DNA of 64,000 nucleotides from Neocallimastix lanati (nom. inval.) (Eukaryota; Neocallimastigomycota; Neocallimastigomycetes; Neocallimastigales; Neocallimastigaceae), in NCBI GenBank assembly GCA_016946835.1, contig JACVTC010000109.1:565001-629000 (forward strand). The letters run 5' to 3'. The notes under the pieces are model-generated. The model was not told the DNA's origin, did not search any database, and saw only the letters and a program-made list of their open reading frames with translations. Every line of letters starts with the position of its first letter. The stretch's first letter is position 1. The position numbers were made by a program, and so were the translations under genes. Below are positions 1-12,640 of the stretch, one piece after another.

Positions 1-31
<31 letters not shown>

Positions 32-163
32 AAAAAAATTTTTTGAAAGTTATAATGAATGAATAAAATTTAATATATAATTTAATAATACATATTTGAA
101 ATATTCATAATAGATTAATTATATTAAATACAATATTATAATATAAATATTTAAATCATTTAC

Positions 164-1531
164 ATTATGGGCCTTTAAGTCAATATCCGAAGCAAAAACA
201 ATATATTTTTTTTCAAGACATTCTGGATGTGAACATACATAATGTTCTTCATTAAAATGTTTAGACTAAATTTTTAATAAATAATTTATATTTAAAATTT
301 TAAAATTCACATTTCATATTTCAAATATTACAAAAAGAAATCTATAAATTAATATAATTAAATCATAATATATAAAATTTAAAAACCAACTTAAATAATA
401 TAATATATATATACCAAAGTTTTATAATTAACAAAATATTGATTTGGCTTATTTAATTGTTTACAAACTTGACATTCTTCATAATTCTTTTTACAATGAT
501 CAATAAGATCGTCGTTATCATAAAATCGTTTTGAGCAAAATCCACATTGTGGATGACCTTTAAATGATTTATTATCAAAATCACCTATATTATTATGTTC
601 AAATAGTTCTTCTTTTGTGAATAACTTCTGTTCATATGGAAAAACTTTTTTCTTACTTATACATATATCACTTAAATTTTTTTTAAAAAAAAAAAAAAAA
701 TGAATTCATTATTACTATGTATTACAATGTATAATAAAACCATTTAAAAAATTTTTTACATATATTATTTAAATATTGAAAAAAAAAAGTAAATAAATCT
801 ATACCATAAAAATTTATTATGAACCTCTTTAGTATGATTCATTAAATTTAACCAATTACTACCAATAAATGAACATTTTTCTTCAGGGCAAAGATACTTT
901 TCCATACTTTCAACAATTTTTTTTATTTCTTCTGTTTCATATGAAAATTTCTTTTCTTTATTTGTATAAAGAAAATCTGAAAGATTATAATCTTCATAAT
1001 GACTTTTACCATTTTTAGTAAAAATTATATTATCTAATTCAGTCTAATTATAAAAAAAAAAAAAAAGAAAATAAAATAAATATAAAAAAAATAAAAATAA
1101 AAATAAAAAAATAATAATATTTTTATAAAGTTTTTAATTAATAGAATTATTATATTATTATAAATAATATTATCTTATTTATAATTTTTAGTAATTTTTA
1201 CCTTACAATACGGGCATTCCTTTGTTCCGTATAATAAGCGAAGTCTTAAAGAACATTTATAGCATATTGGATGATCACACTTACCGACTGCATATAATAA
1301 AACGTTCTCTGTACAAATAATACATATGCTAAAATCTTCTTTTTCATCCTTTATTACTTTCTTTTTTTCACTTTTATTGCTTGACTCTATTATTTTAGTT
1401 TCTGTCTTATTAATTGATTCCAGAGAATTTTGTTCTATATTCTTAATTTTACTTTTTACTTGTTCACTACTACCAATTTTTTCAATTTGATTTATCGGAA
1501 TAAACTTTATCTTTCTTTTCTTTTTAGCCAT
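164..1531 (-). CDS. HEL2: Hel2/ZNF598-type RING E3 ubiquitin ligase, first four exons (3' end beyond left edge)
   Basis: Family role (known): ribosome-associated E3 ligase that senses collided ribosomes and ubiquitinates 40S proteins. Seen: exon 1 (1531-1202) has a Lys-rich start (MAKKKRK) and the RING motif CIIC...VGKCDHPICYKCSLRLR...CPYC, which is the family signature. Exon 2 (1043-805) holds TELDNIIFTKNG and a C2H2 finger (CPEEKCSF...HTKEVH). Exon 3 (670-415) holds GHPQCGFCSKRFYDNDDL...H and CQVC. Exon 4 (265-164) holds SKHFNEEHYVCSHPEC and FASDIDLKAHN, matching the order in ZNF598. All introns have GT...AG borders and the exons join in frame (exon 2 ends with a split Cys codon). The AUG at 1531 is preferred; an in-frame AUG at 1546 would add five residues. 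A donor at 163-162 leads into A/T-only intron, so the gene continues off the window. Confidence 0.88.
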
Positions 1532-1546
1532 AATTATCATAAACAA

Positions 1547-2736
1547 TAACCTTAAAATAAACTTTAAAATAAACTTTATGTAAACTTTTGAAAGAATATA
1601 CTTTTCAATTATTACTTTTTTTTTTTTTTTTTTTTTTTTTTGCTTTTAGTTTTGCTTTTTATTGTTTTTATACTAATATTATTTAATTAATTATTGAAAT
1701 TTATATTTTAAATTTAATATATGAAAGTTAATACAATTAATATATTACTATGCATACATATAAATAAAATTAATTAAATTCAAATATATTCGGTTTAAAT
1801 TAAAATCGAGACAATAAATTAAAACAGGTTAGATTAAATCATTTTAGTTTTTCAATGTTAATTTTATTATAAAATAAAATTTATATTCAAAATAATAAAT
1901 ATAATTATTTAATTATTTTATTTAATTATGTAATAATTCATTCATTCATTCATTTATTTATTTATCCACATAATTTTATGTTATAGTATTTATTGAATTA
2001 TTAAAATAATAATAAATATATATAAATATATATACATTCAGGTCTTTTTACATGAATCTGAAATTTAGACATTTTAAAAGTAAAGTTAGTATTCATTAAT
2101 ATAAGTACAAATTTTTCAATAATTATAAAAAACGAATGTCCTTTCATTGATCATAAATTTTGGACATTTTAAATAAAGAAAATATAAATTGGACATGATT
2201 AAATAGATAGTAAACATAAAAAAATAAAAATTTTAAAATTATTTAATATTTTCATTTTTGTTAGTATTTATGGTCATTATTTATTAAAAAAGCATTTAAA
2301 TTTTATGCTTTAATATTTAGTTTTCATTTAGTAATTTTAACAACAAAATTAAATGGAATCAAGAAAAATATTTTTTTTTTTATAATTAAAATATTATTTT
2401 ATAATATTGATATGTAAATAATTAATATATATATTATTGATAATTATTATTTAACTTTATTATTATAAAAATATTATTATAAAAATATTATTAGTATATT
2501 ATTTCAAATATATCATTTTTTTGATTAGTAAAGGCAAATTGATAATTAAATTAATACATAATCAATGTAATAAAATTTAATGTCAAAATTATATTTTAAA
2601 AAAAAAAAAAATATTTCAAATATTTCCTTTTTTTATTACTAATGGTAAATTTAATTATTAAATTAATATATAATCAATTTAATAATTAATAATCAAAATT
2701 GTATTTATAAAAAAAAAATTTATAAATTATATATTC
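1547..2736. other. AT-rich intergenic region
   Basis: No reading frame or RNA gene is recognised. A pure T run near 1617-1640, about 75 bases upstream of the Hel2-like AUG, could serve as a nucleosome-excluding promoter element (inference). The rest is short A/T repeats and two similar segments near 2510-2620 and 2620-2700. Confidence 0.5.
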
Positions 2737-3009
2737 GGGTGTGGGGCATTTCGCCAAGTTGCATTTCGCCAAAATGAGAATTATTAAATAAATAAATAAA
2801 TCAATAAATAAAATTAAATATTATTAATATCGCATAAAAACAATTTTAAAAAAAAAATATTTTGAATTAATATTTATTTATTTATTCATTTATTTATATC
2901 AATACTCTACATGTCGAAATGCAACCTAGCGAATAGCAACTTGAGGAAATGCAACATTTTAATACTACGCCACTTGGCGAAATGCAATTTGGGGAAATGC
3001 AACTCTCCC
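2737..3009. mobile_element. Short non-autonomous (MITE-like) element with MULE-type ends
   Basis: About 273 bp. The left end reads GGGTGTGGGGCATTTCGCC and then GTTGCATTTCGCCAA. The right end, read inward on the other strand, is GGGAGAGTTGCATTTCCCC followed by AAATTGCATTTCGCCAA. Both termini are iterated 14-15-bp words. The right half adds further degenerate copies (2910-2960). The centre is A/T-only with no coding capacity. A clean target duplication is not visible (flanks ATATTC and ATATTT are only similar). It is likely mobilised by the MULE transposases nearby, inferred from shared terminal words. Confidence 0.72.
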
Positions 3010-3599
3010 ATATTTGATTCATTAAAAAAATTTTTTTAATTATTAATTATTATATGTATTATCATATTTTAATTATTTAACATTATAATTTATTATTCTT
3101 TTATAAATCATTCCTTATTTGTTATTATAATTATATTTGTTAGAAATAAAGTTTAATATATGAATATTATTAAACAAAATAAAGGTTGCATTACGCCAAT
3201 TTTCACGTGATATATATAAATTTGTGGCTATAGATATTTTATGCTACATTATATTATTGGGGGTGTGTCATTTCGAAAATTTTTATTACATAAATTTGTA
3301 TTTTGTTGTAGTACATTTCGGAAAACATGGCGTATTATAATGTAATAAATAAATAAATGAATAAATATATTATAAATGAATAAATAAATTTTTAAATAAT
3401 AATAAAAATAATTAAGACAAACGTTTATTATGACTAAAAAAATTTTTTTTAGAAAATTAAATAAAAATATATATATATATATATATAATTACTACATATA
3501 TATAATAATTATTATATTTTTTTTATTTTATTATTAAATATTATTAATTATTATTAATACATTAATACCTTGTTTATATTATCAACAGAAAATACAGAT

Positions 3600-6335
3600 T
3601 GAATAAAATAAAATAAAATGAAAAATGAAATAAAATAAAATAAAATAAAAAAAATAAAGTAAAATAAAATAAATTAAAATAAAATAAAATAAAATAAAAT
3701 AAAATAAAATAAAATAAAATAAAATAAAATAAAATAAAATAAAATAAAAAGTAGAATATTAAATAAGAAAGTACAGATTGAATAAAATAAAATAAAATAA
3801 AATAAAATAAAAAGTAGAATATTAAATAAGAAAGTACAGATTGAATAAAATAAAATAAAATAAAATAAAATAAAATAAAATAAAATAAAATAAAATAAAA
3901 TAAAATAAAAAGTAGAATATTAAATAAGAAAGTACAGATTGAATAAAATAAAATAAAATAAAATAAAATAAAATAAAAAGTAGAATATTAAATAAGAAAG
4001 TACAGATTGAATAAAATAAAATAAAATAAAATAAAATAAAATAAAATAAAAAGTAGAATATTAAATAAGAAAGTACAGATTGAATAAAATAAAATAAAAT
4101 AAAATAAAATAAAATAAAATAAAAAGTAGAATATTAAATAAGAAAGTACAGATTGAATAAAATAAAATAAAATAAAATAAAATAAAATAAAATAAAAAGT
4201 AGAATATTAAATAAGAAAGTACAGATTGAATAAAATAAAATAAAATAAAATAAAATAAAATAAAATAAAATAAAATAAAATAAAATAAAATAAAATAAAA
4301 TAAATAGTAGAATATAAATATAAGTACAGATTGAATAAAATAAAATAAAATAAAATAAAATAAAATAAAATAAATAGTAGAATATAAATATAAGTACAGA
4401 TTGAATAAAATAAAATAAAATAAAATAAAATAAAATAAAATAAAAAGTAGAATATTAAATAAGAAAGTACAGATTGAATAAAATAAAATAAAATAAAATA
4501 AAATAAAATAAAAAGTAGAATATTAAATAAGAAAGTACAGATTGAATAAAATAAAATAAAATAAAATAAAATAAAATAAAAAGTAGAATATTAAATAAGA
4601 AAGTACAGATTGAATAAAATAAAATAAAATAAAATAAAATAAAATAAAATAAAATAAAATAAAATAAAATAAAATAAAATAAAATAAAATAAAATAAAAT
4701 AAAATAAAATAAAATAAAATAAAATAAAATAAAATAAAATAAAATAAAATAAAATAAAATAAAATAAAATAAAATAAAATAAAATAAAATAAAATAAAAT
4801 AAAAAGTAGAATATTAAATAAGAAAGTACAGATTGAATAAAATAAAATAAAATAAAATAAAATAAAATAAAATAAAATAAAAAGTAGAATATTAAATAAG
4901 AAAGTACAGATTGAATAAAATAAAATAAAATAAAAAGTAGAATATTAAATAAGAAAGTACAGATTGAATAAAATAAAATAAAATAAAAAGTAGAATATTA
5001 AATAAGAAAGTACAGATTGAATAAAATAAAATAAAATAAAAAGTAGAATATTAAATAAGAAAGTACAGATTGAATAAAATAAAATAAAATAAAATAAAAT
5101 AAAAAGTAGAATATTAAATAAGAAAGAACAGATTGAATAAAATAAAATAAAATAAAATAAAATAAAATAAAATAAAATAAAATAAAATAAAATAAAATAA
5201 AATAAAATAAAATAAAAAGTAGAATATTAAATAAGAAAGTACAGATTGAATAAAATAAAATAAAATAAAATAAAATAAAATAAAATAAAATAAAATAAAA
5301 TAAAATAAAATAAAATAAAATAAAATAAAATAAAATAAAATAAAATAAAATAAAATAAAATAAAATAAAATAAAATAAAATAAAATAAAATAAAATAAAA
5401 TAAAATAAAATAAAATAAAATAAAATAAAATAAAATAAAATAAAATAAAATAAAATAAAATAAAAAGTAGAATATTAAATAAGAAAGTACAGATTGAATA
5501 AAATAAAATAAAATAAAATAAAATAAAATAAAATAAAATAAAAAGTAGAATATTAAATAAGAAAGTACAGATTGAATAAAATAAAATAAAATAAAAAGTA
5601 GAATATTAAATAAGAAAGTACAGATTGAATAAAATAAAATAAAATAAAAAGTAGAATATTAAATAAGAAAGTACAGATTGAATAAAATAAAATAAAATAA
5701 AATAAAATAAAAAGTAGAATATTAAATAAGAAAGAACAGATTGAATAAAATAAAATAAAATAAAATAAAATAAAATAAAATAAAATAAAATAAAATAAAA
5801 TAAAATAAAATAAAATAAAATAAAAAGTAGAATATTAAATAAGAAAGTACAGATTGAATAAAATAAAATAAAATAAAATAAAATAAAATAAAATAAAATA
5901 AAATAAAATAAAATAAAATAAAATAAAATAAAATAAAATAAAATAAAATAAAATAAAATAAAATAAAATAAAATAAAATAAAATAAAATAAAATAAAATA
6001 AAATAAATAAAATAAAATAAAATAAAATAAAATAAAATAAATAAAATAAAATAAAATAAAATAAAATAAAATAAAATAAATAAAATAAAATAAAATAAAA
6101 TAAAATAAAATAAAATAAAATAAAATAAAAAGTAGAATATTAAATAAGAAAGTACAGATTGAATAAAATAAAATAAAATAAAATAAAATAAAATAAAATA
6201 AAATAAAATAAAATAAAAAGTAGAATATTAAATAAGAAAGTACAGATTGAATAAAATAAAATAAAATAAAATAAAATAAAAAGTAGAATATTAAATAAGA
6301 AAGTACAGATTGAATAAAATAAAATAAAATAAAAT
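3600..6335. repeat. Composite (AAAAT)n satellite with regular spacer, inside element A
   Basis: Blocks of AAAAT pentamers (roughly 3 to 45 copies) alternate with a near-invariant spacer of about 31 bp that begins AGTAGAATATTAAATAAG and ends AAAGTACAGATTG. I count about 28 spacers. Variant spacers (AGTAGAATATAAATATAAG) occur near 4305 and 4376, and AAAGAACAG variants near 5121 and 5729. Blocks around 4801-5210 and 5462-5820 repeat the same order of units with one unit fewer in the second. This is a higher-order duplication typical of unequal exchange. Confidence 0.93.
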
Positions 6336-7192
6336 ATAATAATTATTTTATATATATAGGAATCTTATATATTTTAATTTTTTTTCATTTACTTTTCTAA
6401 AAAAAAAAATTTAGTTATAATAACGTTTGTCTTTTAATTATTATATTTTATTATAGTAAATAAAAAAATTTAAATGAAAAGTAAATAATTTTAATTATTT
6501 ATAATTCATATTTTCATAAACGATATATATATATATATTAATTTAAATGATATAAGAATTAAAAATTAAAACAATAAGAGTTGAATAATTGATCCTATTA
6601 AAATAATTAATTATTTGCATAGTAATATTTATAATGTTTGATCAATATGAATCAATTATTATTAAAATATAATAATAACAATTATAATTTTAATAAAATA
6701 ATAAAAATCTTTTATTGAATTTAATATTTTTAATAACATAATTAATTTTGAAAAGTATGTTGATATTAATAAAATTTATAATAATATAATATTGATATTG
6801 ATATTAATAAAATTTATAATTATATAATATTGATATTGATATTAATAAAATTTATAATTATATAATATTGATATTGATATTAATAAAATTTATAATTATA
6901 TAATATTGATATTGATATTAATAAAATTTTTAATTATATAATATTGATATTGATATTAATAAAATTTTAACTAGTATCAAATAAATCGGTTTTAGTTATA
7001 AATTACTTAATAAAAATAACTAAAAGATAATTTCTATTAAGATTATTAAATAAACACAATAGGTAAATAAATTTGTATTTTTCTAGCATTTTTTTAAATT
7101 AAGATTATTTAATTATTATTTAAACGATTATAAATATAAATTTAAAATAAATAAATTTTTATTTTTCTATCATTTTTTTAAATTAAGATTAT
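6336..7192. repeat. AT-rich segment with 38-bp tandem repeats
   Basis: Lies between the satellite and the 3' end of the transposase of element A. At about 6788-6965 a 38-bp unit containing ATTGATATTGATATTAATAA is repeated nearly five times with very few changes. The remaining sequence is A/T-only with no coding content recognised. Two copies of TTTTTCTA(G/T)CATTTTTTTAAA occur near 7078 and 7160, just downstream of the transposase stop. Confidence 0.75.
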
Positions 7193-8628
7193 TTATTTTA
7201 AATTAATATTTATATCGTTTAAATCAATTAAACATTCTTTCCATAATTTAATTAATTCATTTCTGTTGCATCCATTATAAAATAAATTTATTTCCTTACT
7301 TTTGTAATTTTCAATTAAAATTTTAATTTCATCAGTTGCACTAAATATTTTTTGCTTTTTTTTCCAATTTCCTTTAGTTCTCCTTTGATAATCATTATAA
7401 GATAAGTTTTCTTCTTCTTTTAATATATATATTAATTTATAAAATAAAGGTTTATTTGGAAATATATTATTTAAGTAGCTATTATAAGATTCTGATGCAT
7501 TGTTTGTTAAATGCTCTATATTTTCATAATAATTCCAATTATTAACATTATACTTAAGTAAATAATTTTTATTAAAATATTCTAAAAATTGCAGAAAATT
7601 ATTATACTTTTTTTTTTGACAAATTCTTTTTATTATAATATAAATATCAAATATATAGTTAGGGTTTATAAAAGGTAAGTTCGAAATAGCTTTATAATAA
7701 TTATATACATCATTATTATTCTTCACTTCATGATAACATAATATATTTTTTTGTTTTTCTAATGATCTTTTGTAATTCCAAACACAATATTTAATATTTA
7801 TATTGGGAAAAACTTTTTTTGCGGCATTAGATATACCTTGTTCAAAATCACAATGAAAATTAATTGTAGTAATTAATGTATTACTCCTAAATTTATTTGC
7901 ATTTTTTTTTATTTCCTTAAATAATGTTTCATATGTAGATTGTTTTTTATTTTTTAATATAGAAATGGAAGTAGTGTAAAACATATTAAATTCCCCAACA
8001 TAAGTTCTTGTTATAAATAACTGATAACTAAATTTCGGTGCTGCATAAAATGTACCGTCCGCAAATATATTTTTATGATAATTCGAAAATAAATATGCTT
8101 GGAATGGTGATTGAAAGATTATTATATCAGTATTTTTAAATATCATAAAATTTTCATTTCTTTTCGTTTTATAATATTCTGATTCAATGGGAATATCATC
8201 AAAACTTTTTATGTTTGGTGGAAATTGTTTATTTGTATTTCTTATTATTTGGGATCTAATTGTACTATATTCGGACATATAAGTCCCATTTCTTGAGAAA
8301 CGGCATTAAATATATGTTTAGGTTTTATATCCATAGGAATTGAATTTTTCTTAATTTCTTCCTTAATTTTATGCTTTGCTACTGATATAGACACATCAAT
8401 TTCTTTTTCGAGATGGTTATGTAAACTTTCATATTTTAAAACCTCCTTTTTATCATTTAAAATAATTAAAGATTTACATTTATTTAAAGTCTTATATTCA
8501 GTGCATCTATAAATTTTTGATTTATCTTTCCTTTGAAATGAAAAATTAAATTTGTGTTTTTTATTAATAATAATTTGTTCATTTCCTCGATTTGTTTCAC
8601 TTATTTCAATTTCTATATTGTCTTCCAT
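7193..8628 (-). pseudogene. MULE transposase of element A (FLYWCH-like finger + DDE domain), one frameshift
   Basis: Catalyses element excision and integration in the family. Seen: the N-terminal part (8628-8270) starts MEDNIEIEISE and has a FLYWCH-like zinc module with CTEYKTLNKC and a closing HNH. The C-terminal part (to 7193) has the DDE core: first acid in FADGTFYAAPKF, second in HCDFEQGI, third probably in NNASESYNSYLN. The intact relative in element C shows the two parts are one protein of about 475 residues. Here one base is missing at about 8272-8273 (TGTCC-GAATAT against TGTCCAGAATAT), which splits it into two overlapping frames. Apart from that it is open end to end, so inactivation looks recent. 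The AUG at 8628 aligns with that of copy B. Confidence 0.88.
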
Positions 8629-8639
8629 TAATAATTAAA

Positions 8640-9442
8640 ATTTTTCAATAAAATATTTTAATAAATATACTTTTAAATGCTTTGAAACTTTTTTTTTTTT
8701 TTTTTAATATTTAAAATAATAAACCTTTTTTTAATTTATTATATAATTATTTAAATAATTATTTAATTATTAATTATTTATTATTTCTTTATTTACTATT
8801 TTATTTATTTATTTTTATTTTTATTTTTTATTTTTTATTTTGTTTTATTTCTTTTATTTTTTAATGCTTAAAAAATAAAATAAAAATAAATAAAAATTTA
8901 TTTTTTAAGCATTAAAAAATAAAATGTTTATTTATTTTTTATTTTATTTTTCAATGTTTAAAAAAAAAGTTTTCTTATTTCTTATTTTTATTTTATTTTT
9001 TAAGCATTAAAAAATAAAATGTTTATTTATTTTTTATTTTATTTTTCAATGTTAAATAGAAATACCTAACCTAATTATTATTTATTGAAGTGTTGTATTT
9101 CGCCAAAAGTTGAATTTCGTCCAGTTGAATTTCGCCAATTCTTGGTGGCTTATAAATTTTCGTCATAAAATATTACCACATTTATTATTCACGCCATATT
9201 GTGAATATATGGCTTTTTAAAAATTGTAGAAAAAAGCCACAAAATTATGATACAATTAGATATACGCCCCACGTAAGATTACGTGTTTGAAAATTTTTGA
9301 GAATTGTAATTTTATTTATTTAATTAATTAATTATTATTCATTAAATTTTTAATAAAATTAAGTGGCTTAAAATTAAAAATATTTAAGCCATACAACAAA
9401 ATACAAATTTTTGTAATAAAAATTTTCGAAATGCACACTCCC
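8640..9442. other. 5' flank and right terminal region of element A
   Basis: No gene. Holds a T run at 8691-8704, then a palindrome at about 8863-8925 (arms TTAATGCTTAAAAAATAAA and its complement) with a further copy of one arm near 9000. At 9095-9155 there is a cluster of TATTTCGCC / GAATTTCGTCC / GAATTTCGCCAA words followed by GGTGGCTTATAA, resembling an end of a B/C-type element. This is possibly another nested remnant or the normal subterminal region. The last 60 bp are the right inverted repeat. Confidence 0.6.
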
Positions 9443-9818
9443 CTATATTATTTTATTGTATTATTTTGTTATTTCAAATTTTAAATTAATTATTAAGTGA
9501 ATAATTAAATAAATCATATAATGGTTAGATTTTATGATTTTAATTCTTTTATTTAAATGCTATTAATAAAAAAATTATATAAAAATATAAATGTTATTAA
9601 AAATATAAATATTATTAATAATAATTCTTTTATTTAAATGTTATCAAAAAAAATAATAATTATTATGATAAAATTATTAATTATAGAGACGTATTTGAAT
9701 ATTTATTTAAACTGTATAAATTTAATAAGCTTTATATATTCAATTTTTGAATGACAGAATTCTGATTATAACGTTTTGGTTATTCCTCATTTATTAATTA
9801 TTTATTATAAAATAATAT

Positions 9819-10849
9819 TTATATTATATTATTTAAATCAGTTAAACAATCAAACCACAAATTAATAGTATTATTTCTATCACATTTAGTATCAACTAAC
9901 TTGGTTTCAATATTTTTATAGCGTTTAATTAAGACACTGATTTCATTAGCTTTATTTATTGCTCTTTTTTTTATTTTCTAAATTCCTCTTATTTTTCTTT
10001 GATAATCATAATTTGGTAAATGTTCAAGTTCATTTAATTTATCTATTAATTTATAATAAGATGGTATTGTTAGAAATAAATTATTTAAATAACTATTGAT
10101 TCTGCAATTATAATATTATTGTTACATGTATTAGCATTTTTTTTTAATTTTTTAAATATTTTATATATTTCTTGTTATTTATTTTGTAATATTGCAAAAG
10201 AAGTAGTGTAAAAACTATCTAATTCTTTAGCGTAAGTTCTTGTAATAAATATTATTTGATAACTAAATTTAGGGGCAATAAAAAATGTATCATCAACAAA
10301 TATATCATCATTATATTCCCTAAATAATTTTACTTGAAAAGGAGATTGAAAAATTATTAAATTAATAATTTTTGAATATCATAAAATTTTCACCTCACTT
10401 TGTTTTATAATATTTAGATTCATTAGGAATTTCAGTAAATGTTGTTACATTGGATGGTAGTTTTTATTTATATTTCTTGATATTTGGGATTTAATTGAAT
10501 TATATTCTGAACATATAAATCTCATTTCCTTAGAAATTTTATTATATAGGGGTTTTATTTTTATACCATAAGGAATTGAACCTTTTTTTCAATTTCATCT
10601 TTAATTTTATGTTTCATTAAAGATAGAGATACATCGTATTCTTTTTCAGTATGATTATGTGAACTATCATATTTTAAGATTTCTTTCTTATCATTTAAAA
10701 TAATAAAAGATTTACATTTATTTCTGTACATAAACTTTTGAATTATCTTTTCTTATATATGAAAAATTTAATTTATATTTTTTATTAATAATAATTTATT
10801 TTTTTCCTTTGTTAGACTCACTTATATCAAAAGTAAGATTTTTTTCCAT
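9819..10849 (-). pseudogene. MULE transposase of element B, internally deleted and decayed
   Basis: Collinear with the transposase of element C (61891-63315) over both ends. The AUG (10849-10847) begins MEKNLTFDISES, with the finger region, the GTFF(I)APKFSYQ-type stretch and the C-terminal Lys/Asn-rich end all recognisable. About 430 bp present in C (roughly 62175-62565, with the second catalytic Asp and the Glu region) are absent near 10095-10110. Several small indels break the frame elsewhere. Not functional. Confidence 0.85.
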
Positions 10850-10984
10850 TTCTATATTTTTATAAATATTTTTTAATTATATAATTAAAATTATTATATT
10901 AATTATCCAATATTATTCTAAATACTAATTTTGAAAAATTAGTTTTTCAATTATTTGTAAAAAAAAAAAAAAATAAATAAATAA

Positions 10985-12640
10985 AGAATGCAATAGTAAG
11001 TACAAGTATACAAAATAAAATAAAATAAAATAAAAGTAGAATATAAATATAAGTACAGATTTAATAAAATAAAATAAATATTCATATTTCTACTATTTAT
11101 TTTATTTTATTTTATTTTATTTTATTTATTAAATATGTACTTAATATTCATATTTCTACTATTTATTTTATTTTATTTTATTTTATTTTATTTATTAAAT
11201 CTGTACTTTATATTCATATTTCTACTATTTATTTTATTTTATTTTATTAAATCTGTACTTTATATTCATATTTCTACTATTTATTTTATTTTATTTTATT
11301 TTATTTTATTTTATTAAATCTGTACTTTATATTCATATTTCTACTATTTATTTTATTTTATTTTATTTTATTTTATTAAATCTGTACTTTATATTCATAT
11401 TTCTACTATTTATTTTTATTTTATTTTATTTTATTTTATTTAATCTGTACTTCATATTTATATTTCTACTATTTATTTTATTTTATTTTATTTTATTTTA
11501 TTTTATTTTTTATTTTATTTTATTTTATTTTTATTTTATTCAATCTGTATTCCACTATTTATTTTATTTTATTTTATTTTATTTTATTTTATTTTATTTT
11601 ATTTTATTTTATTTTTATTTTATTCAATCTGTATTCCACTATTTATTTTATTTTATTTTATTTTATTTTATTTTATTTTATTTTATTTTATTTTATTTTA
11701 TTTTATTTTATTTTATTTTTATTTTATTCAATCTGTATTCCACTATTTATTTTATTTTATTTTATTTTATTTTATTTTATTTTATTTTATTTTATTTTAT
11801 TTTTATTTTATTCAATCTGTATTCCACTATTTATTTTATTTTATTTTATTTTATTTTATTTTATTTTATTTTATTTTATTTTATTTTATTTTATTTTATT
11901 TTATTTTATTTTATTTTATTTTTATTTTATTCAATCTGTATTCCACTATTTATTTTATTTTATTTTATTTTATTTTATTTTATTTTATTTTATTTTATTT
12001 TTATTTTATTCAATCTGTATTCCACTATTTATTTTATTTTATTTTATTTTATTTTATTTTATTTTATTTTATTTTATTTTATTTTATTTTTATTTTATTC
12101 AATCTGTATTCCACTATTTATTTTATTTTATTTTATTTTATTTTATTTTATTTTATTTTATTTTATTTTATTTTATTTTATTTTATTTTATTTTATTTTA
12201 TTTTATTTTATTTTATTTTATTTTATTTTATTTTATTTTATTTTATTTTATTTTATTTTTATTTTATTCAATCTGTATTCCACTATTTATTTTATTTTAT
12301 TTTATTTTTATTTTATTCAATCTGTATTCCACTATTTATTTTATTTTATTTTATTTTTATTTTATTCAATCTGTATTCCACTATTTATTTTATTTTATTT
12401 TATTTTATTTTATTTTATTTTATTTTATTTTATTTTATTTTATTTTATTTTATTTTATTTTATTTTATTTTATTTTATTTTATTTTATTTTATTTTATTT
12501 TATTTTATTTTATTAAATCTGTACTTTATATTCATATTTCTACTATTTATTTTATTTTATTTTATTTTATTTTATTTTATTTTATTCAATCTGTACTTTA
12601 TGTTTATATTCTACTATTTATTTTTATTTTATATACTTAT
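10985..12640. repeat. Composite (AAAAT)n satellite in element B, with an orientation switch
   Basis: Same satellite as in element A. The left part (10985-11085) reads AAAAT with the spacer AGTAGAATATAAATATAAG. From about 11090 the array is inverted and reads TTTTA/TTTTATT with spacers such as AATCTGTACTTTATATTCAT and the shorter AATCTGTATTCCACTATTTA. About twenty spacers are present, in two or three spacer subfamilies arranged in runs. The switch makes a large potential hairpin near 11085-11095. Confidence 0.92.

Larger units (their letters stand above)
3259..9443 (-). mobile_element. MULE-type DNA transposon A (6185 bp) nested in B
   Basis: Terminal inverted repeats of about 50 bp: left GGGGGTGTGTCATTTCG, right (reverse strand) GGGGAGTGTGCATTTCG, both followed by near-identical AAAATTTTTATTACA and TTTGTATTTTGTTGTA. 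The element is bracketed by a perfect 9-bp duplication TATATTATT (3250-3258 and 9444-9452), the size known for Mutator-like elements. Contents from left to right: (AAAAT)n satellite, 38-bp tandem repeats, transposase on the minus strand, a hairpin, and a second set of TCGCC words near 9095-9155. The transposase has one frameshift, so the copy may need help in trans. Confidence 0.88.

Noticed and set aside
1-163. End of the Hel2-like gene inside the window
   Set aside because: The splice donor at 163-162 follows FASDIDLKAHN, where the family protein continues for hundreds of residues. The rest to base 1 is A/T intron-like and poly(A), so the 3' end is outside.
3600-6335. CRISPR-like array (regular ~31-bp unit between variable blocks)
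   Set aside because: The constant unit alternates with pure AAAAT blocks, not unique spacers. There are no cas genes, and the context is a eukaryotic transposon. It is a composite minisatellite.
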